Source: Clytia hemisphaerica (lineage: Eukaryota > Cnidaria > Hydrozoa > Leptothecata > Clytiidae). Taken from it: 64,000 nucleotides of DNA. The notes below the pieces were generated by a model. It ran no database searches. It was not told the origin of the DNA and saw nothing but the letters and a program-made list of their open reading frames with translations. The position numbers were made by a program, and so were the translations under genes. Positions 45,401 through 48,400 of the stretch are shown here, in pieces (positions within the stretch are counted from its first letter, which is position 1; each line of letters starts with the position of its first letter). The DNA is taken from assembly GCA_902728285.1 (NCBI GenBank), contig CACVBU010000545.1, positions 248,001 to 312,000 of the forward strand, given 5' to 3'.

Positions 45401-48400
45401 CAATTCTACCTGACTATCTGGGTTTCATCAAAATCTGAAACTATGAAACTACGATGGAATGTCTTCAAGGATGATAAAATGCTGAGTGGGTTTTACTGAG
45501 TTTTACCAAGTCTAAATCTAAATACCTTATCGGGGAAAATAATGTCGGGAGAAAGTGACGAAAATTTTGAGGGGGTGACGAAATATTTCCCCGACATTTT
45601 ATCCCCTGACCAAAACTTGTGCCCGATTTTTTTATCCCTGACCTCGGAATTTCATACCGCAAGCAAAATTCAAATCTAATTTTTTTACACCTTTATTTAA
45701 CCGAAATTAGTGCTTTAAACGTCGAATTACAAGATCCATTTTCGAGCTAGTGAGGGAAACCATTTTTTTTGGACAGTTTAGTCGGGTGAAAGTGATGAAT
45801 TTGAAATTTTTGTCGGAGAAAAGTGACGAATTTGAAATTTTGGTCGGAGAAAGTGACGAAAATGCCTCTAGGTGACGAAATTTTTCCCAACGAAAAAAAA
45901 AACCCGACTAAATAAAACTCCGACATTTTTTCCCCCGATAAGGTCTTACCATACCAGTTATAATTGGTGAATGCTAAACATAGTATTATTCGATGATGAG
46001 ATAAATTCTGTATGCAAGGTTTCAACGGAAAGAAACATTTGGGAAAGATTTTGAAGTTCGTTTTTGCAGCATTTTAAGGGTTTACTACTGTATATTGTAA
46101 TTGTTTCGGACATTTTAGGTTACGTTGGAGAATTGAGTAAGAAATTTGTCAATACAGCTAAACACTTGGCACCGGCCATCGGCATAATCGGTAGTGTACT
46201 AGGTACGATCACAGGAGACAAGACACCAACAGCTGACGACATCTTAAAAACAACAAACAAGGCTTTTGAAAAGATGACAGAGGAGTTGGACAGTTGAATT
46301 GAAGAAATGAAGAATTACGTCGATACTGAGATTATTCGTCTCTTAAAAGATATCAACCATCAAAAATACAAATTTTTATATTCTTACTGGACTGGTTGCA
46401 TTGAAGGACCAGCAAATGAAACAGAGCTATGTCAGCGAGAAGCTAACCGTCTTATTCAAGCATCAGTCAACGAATTTGCGATGTATTCTGACCAGTTTGA
46501 TCGTAATACACTGAAGTTTAACCCACTGTTAACAGGAGATCAAATCAAGAGAGTTGAAGTGAATTTGATTTTGTTTAGGTAAGAACAGATAAAGGAACTG
46601 AACACATGTTGTCTAATTTAAGTGACTTTGTTTGCTTTTTCAAACAGGTTCAAAACAACGTTTCTAAAATAATCAAAATGATAGCTCCCACATAAAGATT
46701 TTCCGATGTTAGGTACAGTTAATTTGAAATCGACATTTGAAAATCGTTAATTTACTCCCTTGCGGTTTCGTCTGTTTTACCTTTTCTAACTCCTGTAAGA
46801 TATATATTAGTATTTTTCTAATAATCCAAAAAAATATCTAACGCTTGGTGTGATGTCAGCGGAACCTAGAAATCAAAACTGTACAGTGTTGTTGTTTTTT
46901 TTCTTTAGAAACTATGTGTTTCTCAGTGTTATGGCTATGAAGACCATCACCTCGACGTACAAAGACCAACATGAAAAAGCATACGTTGACCTTTACGAGA
47001 GCCAACTTCAGAAGAATGTCAAATTCTACAATGATTACGCAAAAGCATCTGTTGATTTGGTCAAACAAATTAATCTGAACTACACATCAAATTATTTCAG
47101 CTCTAAATATGAACAGGAAATGAGAGATCATGAGAAGAATGTTCCAGATGTGGCAACAACATTGCTACCTGAACCTGACTACCTTATTACTACCTTCGTT
47201 GAAACGGAGATTAAATGCAAATTACAAATGAATTCAAGATTTACTGATTATTGTAAAGCTGACGTGAGTGTAATGTTGTGCAAGAAAGGAAGCAAGCTTT
47301 ATGTTAATTGTAAAAAAGGAGACCCTATTCCTGACAACTGGCGATACAAAAAGTCTTACTCCCATTATCCCGTATGGAGTAAGTATGATGTTTCGCACAC
47401 ACCAGCTTTCTTGGCACGAGCCATCTGCAGATCAGAGTTGAATACCAAATTGAAAGATTTCAAAAGCTCTTACGCTCTTTCAATCAAACGTTACTGGGAA
47501 AATGAAGTTGGAAAATTGTTATCCTGTGCAAAGAAGTTGATTGATTCCAAGAATCTGGATAATGCAAGAGAGACAGGCGGATGGAAATGTTGAGAAGCAA
47601 GCCACATCATCGAGTTCTCAAAAATGAACAGGAATGGGACTTTTCCAACAAGTCCTTTTATAGACATTGCTAGCCATAATTTACAACAATGAACCGTAAT
47701 TTAAAAAAAATGTATAACAGGAAAATCTTCATGGTATAATTGTGAACATTTTTATAAAATTAATAAAATTTGCAAAAGTCGTTTTGATTCATACTAAATG
47801 AAGTCCAGGTCCATAACAATTCTAAAGAGGCCTAAGTTCAAATCTCTCCCTATTCTAAAGCGGCTTAAATCCAGGTCTCCCCAATAAGTAAGTCCATTTT
47901 TTATGAAAATTGGGATATTTTGTTGTCCTGGACATTTCTGGATCATTGTAGCTTTCTTTAGATGTGACCATTTTATAGGTCAGAAAGGCTCAAAATCTGA
48001 AGCTTTGAAGTTTGATAAAAATGTTGAATTTTAAAAAGACTTAAGTCCATCAATTTGATACAGTTTAGGGGCCTAAGTTCATTATTATTTTTCAACATAA
48101 GTTTATCAAATTGAGTTGGTACGTTCTAAAAAGTTTAAAAGTTTATGAAATACTTTAACATAATAACAAAAACAAACGTTTTAAAAAAAGGCTCCGGGGA
48201 CTATTAATCGGTTTGTACTTTTACGGTGTGACGGGATTGACCCTTTTTTAGTACGGTATTACGGGATTTGACGAAAAAAGAGACGGGAAAACGGTATTCT
48301 AAAATCAGACGGTTACGGTATTTAGGTACATTTTTCCCTGTACAAGCCGGTGTGACGGTGTTATTATTTTTCCAATTTTCGGGATTCCGGGATTCAGCAA

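Larger units (their letters stand above)
41758..47593 (+). pseudogene. Secreted pore-former-like protein gene with one in-frame TGA, nested in kinesin intron 5
   Basis: Exons 41758-42022, 46119-46578 and 46909-47593 join cleanly by GT-AG sites and phase (1, then 2) to about 469 codons plus a terminal TGA at 47591. Residues 1 to about 24 are a signal peptide. A Thr/Ser-rich region follows. Residues 105-121 are a Gly/Ile/Ala hydrophobic helix ([17 protein letters not shown]). After it comes an amphipathic coiled coil, then a long helical, cysteine-containing C-terminal half. A TGA at 46295-46297 (codon 148) interrupts the coiled coil, yet the same frame stays open on both sides. The layout (secreted, hydrophobic hairpin plus helix, about 450-470 residues) recalls alpha-helical pore-forming and cubozoan-toxin-like families, but this is a resemblance only. 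The stop could be a true null allele, a recoded codon or a sequence error. Confidence 0.6.
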
